From CAYGVT01 sp964353355 (GTDB lineage Archaea > Thermoplasmatota > DTKX01 > GCA-020343715), in NCBI GenBank assembly GCA_964353355.1, contig CAYGVT010000032.1, forward strand, positions 1 through 64,000: a stretch of 64,000 bases of DNA, given 5' to 3'. The translations under genes and the position numbers were made by a program. The notes under the pieces were generated by a model, which ran no database searches, had not been told where the DNA came from, and saw only the letters and a list, made by a program, of their open reading frames with translations. Position 1 is the first letter of the stretch, and the number at the start of each line of letters is the position of its first letter. Positions 41,937 to 50,619 of this stretch are shown here, piece by piece.

Positions 41937-43262
41937 ATGTTCAGGAACGAGGGCGAGCTCCTCTCCGAGGGGAACGCCAAGCAGCGCGCGGACGCGCTTA
42001 GTATTCTCGAGGCGGGCATCGCCGCGGTCGACCCTTACAGGTCCATCATGGACTTCGTGAAGGTCAGAGACGGGAGGCTCACCGTCGCGGACGAGCGGTA
42101 CGACCTGTCCAAGGTGGAACGCGTCATCGTGCTCGGGGCGGGCAAGGCCGCGGTGCCCATGGTGAGGGCCGTCGTGGACCTGCTCGGCGAGCGCGCGGAG
42201 GGGCACGCGAACGCGCTCGAGGAAGCGAGGGTCGGCCGCGTCGAGGTGTCGCGCGCGACGCATCCCATCCCGGGCGAGGAGGGCGTGCGTGGCTCGCGGC
42301 GGATCATGGCGCTCGCGCGGTCCGCGACCGAGCGGGACCTGGTGCTGTGCCTCATCTCCGGGGGCGGGAGCGCGCTCATGCCCCTGCCCGAGGAGGGGCT
42401 CACGCTCCAGGACAAGATGTCCATGACGGAGCTCCTGCTGAAGTGCGGGGCGACCATCCAGGAGCTGAACTGCGTCCGGAAGCACATCTCCGCCATCAAG
42501 GGAGGCAAGCTCGCCCGCGCGGCCACGCCCGCCCCGCTCGCGAGCCTCATCCTCTCCGACGTCATCGGCGACCCCCTCGATTCCATCGCGTCCGGCCCCA
42601 CAGCCCCGGACACGACATCTTACGGGGACGCGCGTGGCATCCTGAAGAGGTACGCCGTGTGGGACCGCGCGCCGGAGGCCGTGCGACGGCACCTGGATGC
42701 GGCCAAGTACGAGACGCCCAAGCCCGGCGACCCGATCTTCGCCAAGGTGCGCAACGTGCTCATCGGCAACAACAAGAAGTCGCAGCGCGCCATGGTCGTG
42801 AGGGCCATGGAGCTCGGCTACGCCACCTTCGAGGTCGGGCCCTACGTGCTCGGCGACTCCAGGGAGGCCGCGCCGAGGTTGCTCGGGCAGGCGAGGGCGC
42901 TCGCAGGCGATGATAGGCCCGCGGCCGTGGTCGCGGGGGGCGAGACCACGGTCGTCGTAAGGGGGAAGGGGCGGGGGGGTCGCAACCAGGAGATGGCGCT
43001 CGTCTCGCTGGGCCTGCTCCAGGAGGGGGAGCTGTTCGCTGCCGCGGGCACCGATGGCATCGACGGCAAGAGCCCCGCCGCGGGCTCCCTCGCGGACGCT
43101 GTCGTCGCGGCGAGGGCCAGGTCGAAGGGCCTGGACGCGGCGCCCTTCCTCGCCGACAACGACTCCACCGCGTTCTTCGAGGCCGCGGGGGGGCTGCTGC
43201 TCACCGGCCCGACCGGCACGAACGTCGCCGACATCGAGCTCTTCCTCGCCGGCGCCCCGTGA
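41937..43262 (+). CDS. Glycerate 2-kinase (MOFRL family)
   Basis: Phosphorylates D-glycerate, in archaea to 2-phosphoglycerate, feeding lower glycolysis; 441 residues. Recognised from VIVLGAGKAAVPMVRAV, LCLISGGGSALM, LNCVRKHISAIKGGKLA, ILSDVIGDPLDSIASGPTAPD (N-terminal domain) and the MOFRL C-terminal domain (VVAGGETTVVVRGKGRGGRN, AAGTDGIDGKSPAAGSLAD). Start ATG 41937 has GGAGG eight bases before it; ATG 41919 lies before that site. The TATA box GGGTGATATACCC is at 41893-41904. Glycerate could come from serine or from non-phosphorylative sugar breakdown. Confidence 0.92.
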   Translation: MFRNEGELLSEGNAKQRADALSILEAGIAAVDPYRSIMDFVKVRDGRLTVADERYDLSKVERVIVLGAGKAAVPMVRAVVDLLGERAEGHANALEEARVGRVEVSRATHPIPGEEGVRGSRRIMALARSATERDLVLCLISGGGSALMPLPEEGLTLQDKMSMTELLLKCGATIQELNCVRKHISAIKGGKLARAATPAPLASLILSDVIGDPLDSIASGPTAPDTTSYGDARGILKRYAVWDRAPEAVRRHLDAAKYETPKPGDPIFAKVRNVLIGNNKKSQRAMVVRAMELGYATFEVGPYVLGDSREAAPRLLGQARALAGDDRPAAVVAGGETTVVVRGKGRGGRNQEMALVSLGLLQEGELFAAAGTDGIDGKSPAAGSLADAVVAARARSKGLDAAPFLADNDSTAFFEAAGGLLLTGPTGTNVADIELFLAGAP

Positions 43263-43327
43263 GGCGTTCCAGGGGGGGGCGGGATGGCCTGGACGAGCAG
43301 CTAGCGCCCTCGCGCTCCCGCAACTAC

Positions 43328-43346
43328 TTAACCTTAAATATACAAA
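43328..43346 (+). promoter_or_regulatory. Promoter of glutamate dehydrogenase
   Basis: TTAACCTTAAATATACAAAC, a strong BRE/TATA element about 75-90 bases before the ATG, giving one of the few real leaders here (about 50 bases). Confidence 0.6.
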
Positions 43347-43419
43347 CGATATTCCCCCCCTGCCGGTGCCGGTCCTGGCCGTGCTGGATGGTGCGGGGGA
43401 CCAGCTCGGAGGTGTCTAA

Positions 43420-44670
43420 ATGCCCGAGGAAATGAACCCGTTCAAGATCGCCCAGAGCCAGGTGGAAGAGGTCGCGAAGATCCTGAAGCTTGACGCTGGG
43501 ATGACTGAGTTCCTGAAGAACCCACAGCGCGAGCTCCACGTGAGCTTCCCCGTGAGGATGGACAGCGGCGCTGTCCAGGTCTACCACGGCTACCGTGTTC
43601 AGCACAACATGGTCCGTGGCCCGACCAAGGGGGGCATCCGCTACCACCCCGAAACGAACATCGACGAGGTGCGCGCGTTGTCCATGTGGATGACCTGGAA
43701 GTGCGCGGTCGTGGGCATCCCCTACGGCGGAGCCAAGGGTGGCGTCACGTGCAACCCCAAGAAGCTCTCCCAGGGCGAGCTCGAGCGCCTCACGCGCCGG
43801 TTCGCGCACGAGATCAGCATCATCATGGACCCCAAGGGCGACATCCCCGCCCCCGACGTCTACACCAACCCCCAGACCATGGCGTGGATCATGGACACCT
43901 TCTCGATGGAGAGGGGCTACCCCGCGCCCGCGGTCATCACCGGCAAGCCGATTGCCATCGGCGGCTCCAAGGGGCGCAATGAGGCCACCGCCCGCGGCTG
44001 CGTCTTCGTCATCCGCGAGGCGTGCAAGAAGGTCGGCCTCAACATCAAGAAGGCCACCGTCGCCATTCAGGGCTACGGCAACGCCGGCTCCATCGCGGGC
44101 TACCTGCTGGCCGACATGGGCGCGAAGATCGTGGCGGCGTCCGACAGCAAGGGCGGCGTCATCAACCTGAAGGGCATCGACCCCCGGAAGCTCATCGCGC
44201 ACAAGGAGAAGACCGGCTCCGTCATCGGCTTCCCTGGCTCCAAGCAGATCACCAACGAGGAGCTCCTCGAGCTCGACGTGGACATCCTGGTCCCCGCGGC
44301 CCTCGAGAACGTGATCACGGAGAAGAACGCCGCGAACGTGAAGGCCAAGATCATCGGCGAGGCCGCGAACGGCCCGACGACCCCTGGCGCGGACAGGATC
44401 CTTTACAAGAAGGGCGTCCTGGTCCTCCCCGACATCCTCGCGAACGCCGGCGGCGTGACCGTCAGCTACTTCGAGTGGGTGCAGGGCCTCTACTGGTTCT
44501 GGTGGAGCGAGGAGGAGGTCAACAGGAAGCTCGAGACCATCATGGTCGACGCCTTCGAGGCCGTCTACAAGATCTCCAAGGAGAAGAAGATCAACATGCG
44601 CCAGGCCGCGTACGTGGTGGCCATGGGCCGCGTGGTCGAGGCCGCGAAGCTCCGCGGGTTCTACCCATAG
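43420..44670 (+). CDS. gdhA: Glutamate dehydrogenase
   Basis: Reversible oxidative deamination of glutamate to 2-oxoglutarate; 416 residues, hexameric archaeal type. GPTKGGIRYHPETN, KCAVVGIPYGGAKGGVTCNP (catalytic Lys), FAHEI, DVYTNPQTMAWIMDTFSM, and the nucleotide motif GYGNAGSIAGY with a following Ser/Asp region are visible. NAD versus NADP preference is not clear. GGAGGTG precedes the start. The gene has its own strong promoter and a hairpin terminator, consistent with high expression in a peptide-degrading cell. Confidence 0.96.
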   Translation: MPEEMNPFKIAQSQVEEVAKILKLDAGMTEFLKNPQRELHVSFPVRMDSGAVQVYHGYRVQHNMVRGPTKGGIRYHPETNIDEVRALSMWMTWKCAVVGIPYGGAKGGVTCNPKKLSQGELERLTRRFAHEISIIMDPKGDIPAPDVYTNPQTMAWIMDTFSMERGYPAPAVITGKPIAIGGSKGRNEATARGCVFVIREACKKVGLNIKKATVAIQGYGNAGSIAGYLLADMGAKIVAASDSKGGVINLKGIDPRKLIAHKEKTGSVIGFPGSKQITNEELLELDVDILVPAALENVITEKNAANVKAKIIGEAANGPTTPGADRILYKKGVLVLPDILANAGGVTVSYFEWVQGLYWFWWSEEEVNRKLETIMVDAFEAVYKISKEKKINMRQAAYVVAMGRVVEAAKLRGFYP

Positions 44671-44687
44671 ACGCCTGTCCGACGAAC

Positions 44688-44729
44688 GAGGGGGGGTGCG
44701 GCTCTGCCGCCCCCCTCTTTACCTTTTTT
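44688..44729 (+). terminator. Hairpin plus T-run terminator after gdhA
   Basis: A G/C-rich stem (GAGGGGGG, bulge, GCGGC / GCCGC, CCCCCCTC) with TCT loop is followed by TCTTTACCTTTTTT, a textbook intrinsic terminator only 20 bases after the stop codon. Confidence 0.75.
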
Positions 44730-44818
44730 CCCACCCCCACACATCCAGCCTTGGCCCTTCATCGGCCGGCACCATCCGGCACGGGAAAGGCGCCTGGCCG
44801 TCGGGTGCCCTAGAAGGA

Positions 44819-44831
44819 AAGTAATAATAAC
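44819..44831 (+). promoter_or_regulatory. Promoter of the M14 carboxypeptidase
   Basis: GAAAGTAATAATAACTGG, 23-35 bases before ATG 44854, predicting a leaderless mRNA. Confidence 0.45.
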
Positions 44832-44853
44832 TGGCCATGCGGTTTGGGCATGC

Positions 44854-47800
44854 ATGGCCCGCCGAGCCTTCGCCAGACTTGCACTCGTGTTGCTTGTCCT
44901 CCTGCTCACGCCCACTGCAGCGGTCTGCGTCGCCGCGGAGGCCCCGTCCCGAGGTGGGGACGCCGACGAGTACCGCACCGTGGACGGCTACCGCACCTAC
45001 GACGAGGTCGTCACGGAGCTTCGCGCGCTCGCCCTCGCCCACCCCGACGTGGTCTCGCTCATGGACCTGGGCGCGGTGTTCCCCAACGAGGACGGCTCGC
45101 CCAAGACGACATGGAGGGGCAACCACATCTGGGCCATCAAGGTCTCGGACAACCCGAACATCAACGAATCCGATGAGCCGAAGCTCCTCTACACGGGCAC
45201 CCACCACGCCCGCGAGTGGATCACCATCGAGGCCGTGATGTACGCGGCCAACCGCATCATATCCCAGCACGACAACAACGCCACCATCACGAGCCTTGTC
45301 AACTCGCGCGAGATGTGGTTCGTGCCCATCGTCAACCCCGACGGTTTCATCTATACCCAGGAGGAGCAGTGGCCTGTGACGGACCAGGGCACTCTGTGGC
45401 GCAAGAACTTCCGAGACAACGGCGACGGCACGTTCGGCGTGGACCTCAACCGCAACTACGGCTACGCCTGGGGCTACAACAACCAGGGCTCGAGCCAGTT
45501 CCCCGCAGACGAGACCTACCGGGGACCCGCCCCCTTCTCGGAGCCCGAGACGCAGATCATCCGCGACCTGGGCGAGGCCATCCGCTTCTCGGGGGCCATC
45601 ACGTTCCACTCCTTCTCCAACGTCATGGGCTTCCCCTGGTCCCACAAAATCGCCCACACCGACGACCACCTGCTGTTCAAGGAGCTCGGGCGCAGGTTCT
45701 CGAGCTACAACGGGTACGACTACGGCGACTTGAGGGACGGCATCCTGTACGACGTCAACGGCGACTTCACCGAGTGGTTCTACGCGAACACGAGCTGCCT
45801 CGCCTTCACGTTCGAGATCGGCCCAGCGCCCATATTCATCCCGCCGACGGCCGATATCCTGGGCCACTGCCAGGACAACTACGAGCCGGTGCTCATCCTG
45901 GCCCGTTACGCCGACGACTGGTACAACATGTTCCAATCAGGCATCAGGTGCACGGTGGAGGACCCCCGCGGCAACCACATCGAGGGCGCCGAGGTCGAGG
46001 TGAGCCTTCTCGGCGACGACAAGCTGCACTTCACCACGGGCGCGGACGGGACCTTCTCGTTCAGGGCCCCCAGGGACGCGTCCTATCGCGTAGTGGTCAC
46101 CTATCCTGGCTTCTCCGAGGGCAACGAGACGCTCCAGCCACTGTGGCAGGACCGCCTGACGGACCTCAACATCACCATCAGGGACATTATACCGCCCGCC
46201 ATCACGAAGGTCAGCGCGAGCAGCAAGGGCGAGTCCGGCACCAGCTTCGGCATCGGGCAGGCCGTGCGCGTCGACGTGTTCGAGCGCTCGAACGAGACCG
46301 GCCTCGAGGGCACCGTCACCATCCAGTCCTCCCTTGGCAACTACTACCACCGCCGCAAGCCCCTGACCTACGACGCCACGTCCAGGTCCTACTACTACGT
46401 GTGGGACACGACCGGCCGCGAGCCGAGGACGGACTACATCGTCATGTCGGAGCTGTGGGACATCGACAACAACAAAGACGCGGACGGTGTGCTCGCGGGC
46501 CAGCCGGACCTCACGCTCGAGCTGCGCGACATTACCCCGCCGGCCGCGCCGAAGGGCCTCACCGTCCAGGCACCGCCGGAGGGCGGGCGCCTCAGGGTCG
46601 CGTGGGACAAGAACACCGACGACACCGTCAACTACACGCTGCAGCGCAGGACGGGCACCGGTGGCGAGTGGGCGACCCTCATCGACCTCAAGGTCGATAC
46701 GACCGAGTTCCTCGACCAGGGCCTAGAAAACGGCGTGACCTACTTCTACCGCATCCTGGCATGGGACCGCGTGCCGCTATCGTCCCCGTGGTCTGCGCTC
46801 GCCTCAGGGGTCCCGCTGGACACCGTGCCTCCCGGGCCCGTGCTGAGCCTCCAGGTGTCCGCGCCACCCGAGGGCGGCCGCCTCGAGCTCGCGTGGCTTG
46901 AATCGAGGGACGACACGGCGATTTATGTGCTCCTGCGCGACGCGGGCGGCTCCTACGTCGAGGTCGCGCGCCTTCCCAGGGGCACGACCGCCTACGTCGA
47001 CACGGACGTCGTGGACGAGCAGAGCTACATGTACCGGATCAAGGCGCTCGACCTGGCGCTCAACGAGGGGGAGCTGAGCGACGCCGTCATCGGAATGCCC
47101 CAGGACATCATACCTCCTGGCATGCCGTCACCGGGGAGGCTGCCATCGCTCACGAACTCGCTCGAGCTCCGGGTGAACGGCACCGCCGAGCCCATGGCCC
47201 TCGTGGACGTCCAGGTCAATGGTCAGATCGTCTCTGGCGATGCTGGCCTCCAGGCCGACGAGCAAGGCAACTGGAGCGGCACCGTCACGCTCGTGCCCAA
47301 GGAGAACCGCGTGCGGTTCCGTGCGCGCGACAGCGCGGGGAACCCGTCGGGCCTCACCGCGGAGGCGCTCGTCTACGTCGATGTCACGGCGCCCGTGATA
47401 GAGTTCCAGGAACCCGTTCCCCAGCAGAGGGCCGTGGAGCTCGACCAGGTAATAGACGTCAGGTTCTCCGAGGCCCTCGTGTCCTCGACCGTCACGGCGA
47501 AGGTGCTGCTTGAGGGCGGGCAGCCGGTGGGCTCCACCTTCACGTACGACGAGGAGGCGCACACGCTCAGCATCGTCCCGTCCGGGAAGCTCGACAAGGG
47601 GACGGTCTACCAGGTCATCATCGACGGCACCGACAAGGCCGGCAACGCCCTGGAGGGCGGTGCGTTCTCGTTCTCGACCGTCGAGCCGAAGGCCCAGACG
47701 TCCGGCATGGGCATCGCCCTGCTCGTGGGGGTGCTGCTCCTCGTGGTCATCGTGGTCGTCGCGGTGCTGCTGCTCCTGCGCCGGCGCAGCACGGGCGCAT

Positions 47801-47931
47801 CGGTCCGCAGGGCCCCACCGGAACGGAATTCCGCCGGCCCACCCCCTGCCGATGGCACCGATTCTGGGGAGCCGGGGGAGGGGAGGCCGCCCGAGGCGCC
47901 CGCACACCCGCACGACTGGGAGGAGTACTAG
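44854..47931 (+). CDS. Secreted, membrane-anchored M14 zinc carboxypeptidase
   Basis: 1025 residues. Signal peptide (about 6-27) then a carboxypeptidase A-type domain with all zinc and catalytic residues: His118 and Glu121 in THHAREW, His252 in ITFHSFS, Glu321 in FTFEIG. It removes C-terminal residues from peptides outside the cell. A CarboxypepD regulatory-like beta domain, fibronectin/Ig-like domains (two VSAPPEGGRLxLAW modules) and an SbsA-like Ig domain follow. A transmembrane helix (about 952-976) and a 45-residue Pro-rich cytoplasmic tail ending HDWEEY complete it. It is first in a row of three anchored proteases. Confidence 0.9.
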   Translation: MARRAFARLALVLLVLLLTPTAAVCVAAEAPSRGGDADEYRTVDGYRTYDEVVTELRALALAHPDVVSLMDLGAVFPNEDGSPKTTWRGNHIWAIKVSDNPNINESDEPKLLYTGTHHAREWITIEAVMYAANRIISQHDNNATITSLVNSREMWFVPIVNPDGFIYTQEEQWPVTDQGTLWRKNFRDNGDGTFGVDLNRNYGYAWGYNNQGSSQFPADETYRGPAPFSEPETQIIRDLGEAIRFSGAITFHSFSNVMGFPWSHKIAHTDDHLLFKELGRRFSSYNGYDYGDLRDGILYDVNGDFTEWFYANTSCLAFTFEIGPAPIFIPPTADILGHCQDNYEPVLILARYADDWYNMFQSGIRCTVEDPRGNHIEGAEVEVSLLGDDKLHFTTGADGTFSFRAPRDASYRVVVTYPGFSEGNETLQPLWQDRLTDLNITIRDIIPPAITKVSASSKGESGTSFGIGQAVRVDVFERSNETGLEGTVTIQSSLGNYYHRRKPLTYDATSRSYYYVWDTTGREPRTDYIVMSELWDIDNNKDADGVLAGQPDLTLELRDITPPAAPKGLTVQAPPEGGRLRVAWDKNTDDTVNYTLQRRTGTGGEWATLIDLKVDTTEFLDQGLENGVTYFYRILAWDRVPLSSPWSALASGVPLDTVPPGPVLSLQVSAPPEGGRLELAWLESRDDTAIYVLLRDAGGSYVEVARLPRGTTAYVDTDVVDEQSYMYRIKALDLALNEGELSDAVIGMPQDIIPPGMPSPGRLPSLTNSLELRVNGTAEPMALVDVQVNGQIVSGDAGLQADEQGNWSGTVTLVPKENRVRFRARDSAGNPSGLTAEALVYVDVTAPVIEFQEPVPQQRAVELDQVIDVRFSEALVSSTVTAKVLLEGGQPVGSTFTYDEEAHTLSIVPSGKLDKGTVYQVIIDGTDKAGNALEGGAFSFSTVEPKAQTSGMGIALLVGVLLLVVIVVVAVLLLLRRRSTGASVRRAPPERNSAGPPPADGTDSGEPGEGRPPEAPAHPHDWEEY

Positions 47932-48018
47932 GGGCCCGTCCTCATCCACAAGGTTTTAATATCTGGCTCCTGGTTCAATGGAAAGGGCCGCTCACCGCCA
48001 GGACCGGAGGCCGAGACG

Positions 48019-50493
48019 ATGCGACGATCGATGCCAGCCGCAAGGGCAGCAGCCATCCTACTGCTCGTCATGCTCGCCTCCTCGCTCGCGCCCGCGGTCG
48101 TGCCCTCGCCCATCGGGGAGAACGACCCCTACGTCATCGACCAGGTGCTCCACAGCATCATGCTCTCCACCCCGCGCGACCGCGCGCTCGACGTCATCGT
48201 GCAGTTCCGCGACCCTGTCGTGGCCGCGGACAGGCTGGTGCTCAGGGACGAGGACATCGAGGTCGTATACGAGTTCCACATCGTGAACGGGGTCTGGGCG
48301 AGGGCGACACCGGCACAGCTCGATCGGCTCTCCGGCTACCCCCGGACGCTCTGGATGGAGTACAACGAGCCCCTTGACTACTGCATGGACGAGACGACGA
48401 CCGTCATCAACGCAACGAAGGCATGGTACTCCCGCATCGAGGGCAGCCTCTGGGGAGCGACCGGCGCCATCAACGGCAAGGGCGTGACCGCTGTCGTGCT
48501 CGACACGGGCATCGACGCGGGCCACCCCGACCTGGACTACAAGCGCAAGGTCATAATGAACCTCAAGTCCGACACAGGCGTGGGGCCCTGGATCGAGGTC
48601 GAGAACGGCGACACGAGCTCCGGCCACGGCACGCACTGCGCGGGCACGGTCGCTGGCAACGGGGACGCGTCCAACGGGGCGCGCGCGGGCGTCGCCCCGG
48701 GCGCCAACCTCATCGGCCTGTCCACCGGCGAGGCCGGTGCCATCATCAACGCGCTCGGCGGTCTCGAGTGGGTCTACGACCACAGCAGGCCCGGCAACAA
48801 CCCCAACAACATCCGCGTCGTGAGCAACAGCTGGGGGGCCGGCGGCGGCCAGTACAGCCCCACGGATTCAATCTCCGCCGCCATCAACCGCGTCGTCTAC
48901 GAGAACAACGTGGCCGTCGTGTTCGCGGCGGGCAACTCCGCGGGCACCGGCGACGACATACAGTCCTCCAACTACGGCAACACCCCCGCGGCCATCTGCG
49001 TAGCGGCCTCCGGCCGCGACGGCAGGTACATCACGGACTTCTCCAGCAAGGGCCAGTGGAACTGGCTCGACACCTGGCCCGACATCGCCGCGCCCGGCCA
49101 CCATATAGAATCGACGGCCGCGCGCAGGACGCAGATCAGCATCATGACCCGCGACCCCGCCGCCAACCCCTACTACCTGGCAATCTCCGGCACGAGCATG
49201 GCCACGCCCCACATCTCGGGCCTGGTCGCGCTGCTCTGGCAGGCCTGCCCCTCGATGCGCGTGTCAGATGTAAGGCAGGACGCGGGCGTCGTCGAGAACG
49301 CGGACGGTACCTACCGCGTCGTCGAGCCTGAGGGCGACACCTACGGGGCGCTCGCCTACCCACTGAGCGCCTGGTACAACGAATCGCTCGACACGCGCAT
49401 CCACGAGAGCGAGCTCATCCTCAAGCTCACGGCGGACATGATAGGCGCGAGGGGCCAAGCCGTGGACGGAATGAACGGGCAGACCGAGACCAACGTCACG
49501 GACTGGAACCTCCCCGGCGACGCGGCGGGCCGCCCTCATGACTACTGCCAGGGCTACGGGCTCGTCAATGCCGCCCGGGCCGTCGGCCTCGCGCTCACGC
49601 TCGAGCGCATCCGATGGGACTATCCCGAGGCCACGGTCCTCGACGCCTACTCCGTCTACAACGGCATCTTCGACCGCGCGGAGTACTCGATGCCCACCGA
49701 CAAGGTCGAGACGAGCTGGGGCGGCGAGTGGACCAGGTTCAACAACCAGCCCGCGTTCAACCAGAACCTCACCAAGCTCGTCTACGTCCCCAAGGGTGCG
49801 GACACGATGACCGTGACGATGAGCTACTCGCCGGTCAACACTCTCGACCGTACGCTCGCCTCGCTCTGGTTCAGGGTCGACACCAACGGCGATGGCTCCT
49901 GGGACTTCACCTCAGGCACCACGCCCAGCCTCACGGGCGTGCGCGAGGAGACCATTTCGGTGTCCGAGGGCCAGGGAGGCTACTGGATGTTCGGCGTGGG
50001 GGGCAACGTGGTCAAGCTCCCCGGCAAGGCGGGCTACAGCCAGTACAAGGAGGCCCGGGTCGAGTACGAGATGGCGGCGTCCATCCACTTCCCGTCCGCG
50101 TCGGGCGCGATCATCATCGAGGAAAGGGACCTGCACGCCATCAACGGGCACCTGCGATTCTCCGAGCCCTCCGCCGAGTATGCGGGCGGGAACGTGACCA
50201 TCACGATGGACGTCTACAACCTGAACAACGTCTCGTGGTCGCCGAACCCGCCAGTGCCCCCCCTGCCGGAGCTGGCAGGCTTCCCGTGGCTGCTCCTCCT
50301 GGGCGTGCTCATCGCGCTCCTCATTTTGGCGCTCGTCGTCGCGAGGACCATGCCAGAGAGCCGGGCGGGTCGCATCGTGCGCAAGGTCATCGCGGCCGTG
50401 GGCGTGGCGGCCATCGCGGCCGCCTTGCTGAGGTCCGTCAAGCGTGTCAAGCTGCCCAGGCGCAAGGGCTCCGGCACCAACGGCTCCTCGTAG
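48019..50493 (+). CDS. Membrane-anchored subtilisin-like serine protease (S8), copy 1
   Basis: 824 residues. Signal peptide (about 9-30), an I9-like propeptide (LDVIVQFRD ... WARATPAQLDRL), then the catalytic triad Asp162 in LDTGIDAGHPDL, His203 in GHGTHCAG and Ser393 in SGTSMATPHISG. A C-terminal beta domain follows, then one transmembrane helix (FPWLLLLGVLIALLILAL) and a Lys/Arg-rich cytoplasmic tail. It is expected to digest extracellular proteins. The TATA box AAGGTTTTAATATC is at 47951-47964 and GGAGG precedes the ATG. It is a paralogue of the next gene in the same order and orientation. Confidence 0.92.
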   Translation: MRRSMPAARAAAILLLVMLASSLAPAVVPSPIGENDPYVIDQVLHSIMLSTPRDRALDVIVQFRDPVVAADRLVLRDEDIEVVYEFHIVNGVWARATPAQLDRLSGYPRTLWMEYNEPLDYCMDETTTVINATKAWYSRIEGSLWGATGAINGKGVTAVVLDTGIDAGHPDLDYKRKVIMNLKSDTGVGPWIEVENGDTSSGHGTHCAGTVAGNGDASNGARAGVAPGANLIGLSTGEAGAIINALGGLEWVYDHSRPGNNPNNIRVVSNSWGAGGGQYSPTDSISAAINRVVYENNVAVVFAAGNSAGTGDDIQSSNYGNTPAAICVAASGRDGRYITDFSSKGQWNWLDTWPDIAAPGHHIESTAARRTQISIMTRDPAANPYYLAISGTSMATPHISGLVALLWQACPSMRVSDVRQDAGVVENADGTYRVVEPEGDTYGALAYPLSAWYNESLDTRIHESELILKLTADMIGARGQAVDGMNGQTETNVTDWNLPGDAAGRPHDYCQGYGLVNAARAVGLALTLERIRWDYPEATVLDAYSVYNGIFDRAEYSMPTDKVETSWGGEWTRFNNQPAFNQNLTKLVYVPKGADTMTVTMSYSPVNTLDRTLASLWFRVDTNGDGSWDFTSGTTPSLTGVREETISVSEGQGGYWMFGVGGNVVKLPGKAGYSQYKEARVEYEMAASIHFPSASGAIIIEERDLHAINGHLRFSEPSAEYAGGNVTITMDVYNLNNVSWSPNPPVPPLPELAGFPWLLLLGVLIALLILALVVARTMPESRAGRIVRKVIAAVGVAAIAAALLRSVKRVKLPRRKGSGTNGSS

Positions 50494-50540
50494 ATGGTCC
50501 AACGACCGGATGGGGCGTCTCCCGCCAAACTAATGCACAA

Positions 50541-50553
50541 TGTTCATATAGTC
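50541..50553 (+). promoter_or_regulatory. Promoter of the second S8 protease
   Basis: TGTTCATATAGTC, about 70-80 bases before ATG 50620. Each of the two protease copies has its own promoter. Confidence 0.4.
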
Positions 50554-50619
50554 TCCAGTCGTCCCATCGTATAGCCAGGCCCCTTGACGTCCCGGGTCAC
50601 GGCCTTGTCTGGTGGTCCC

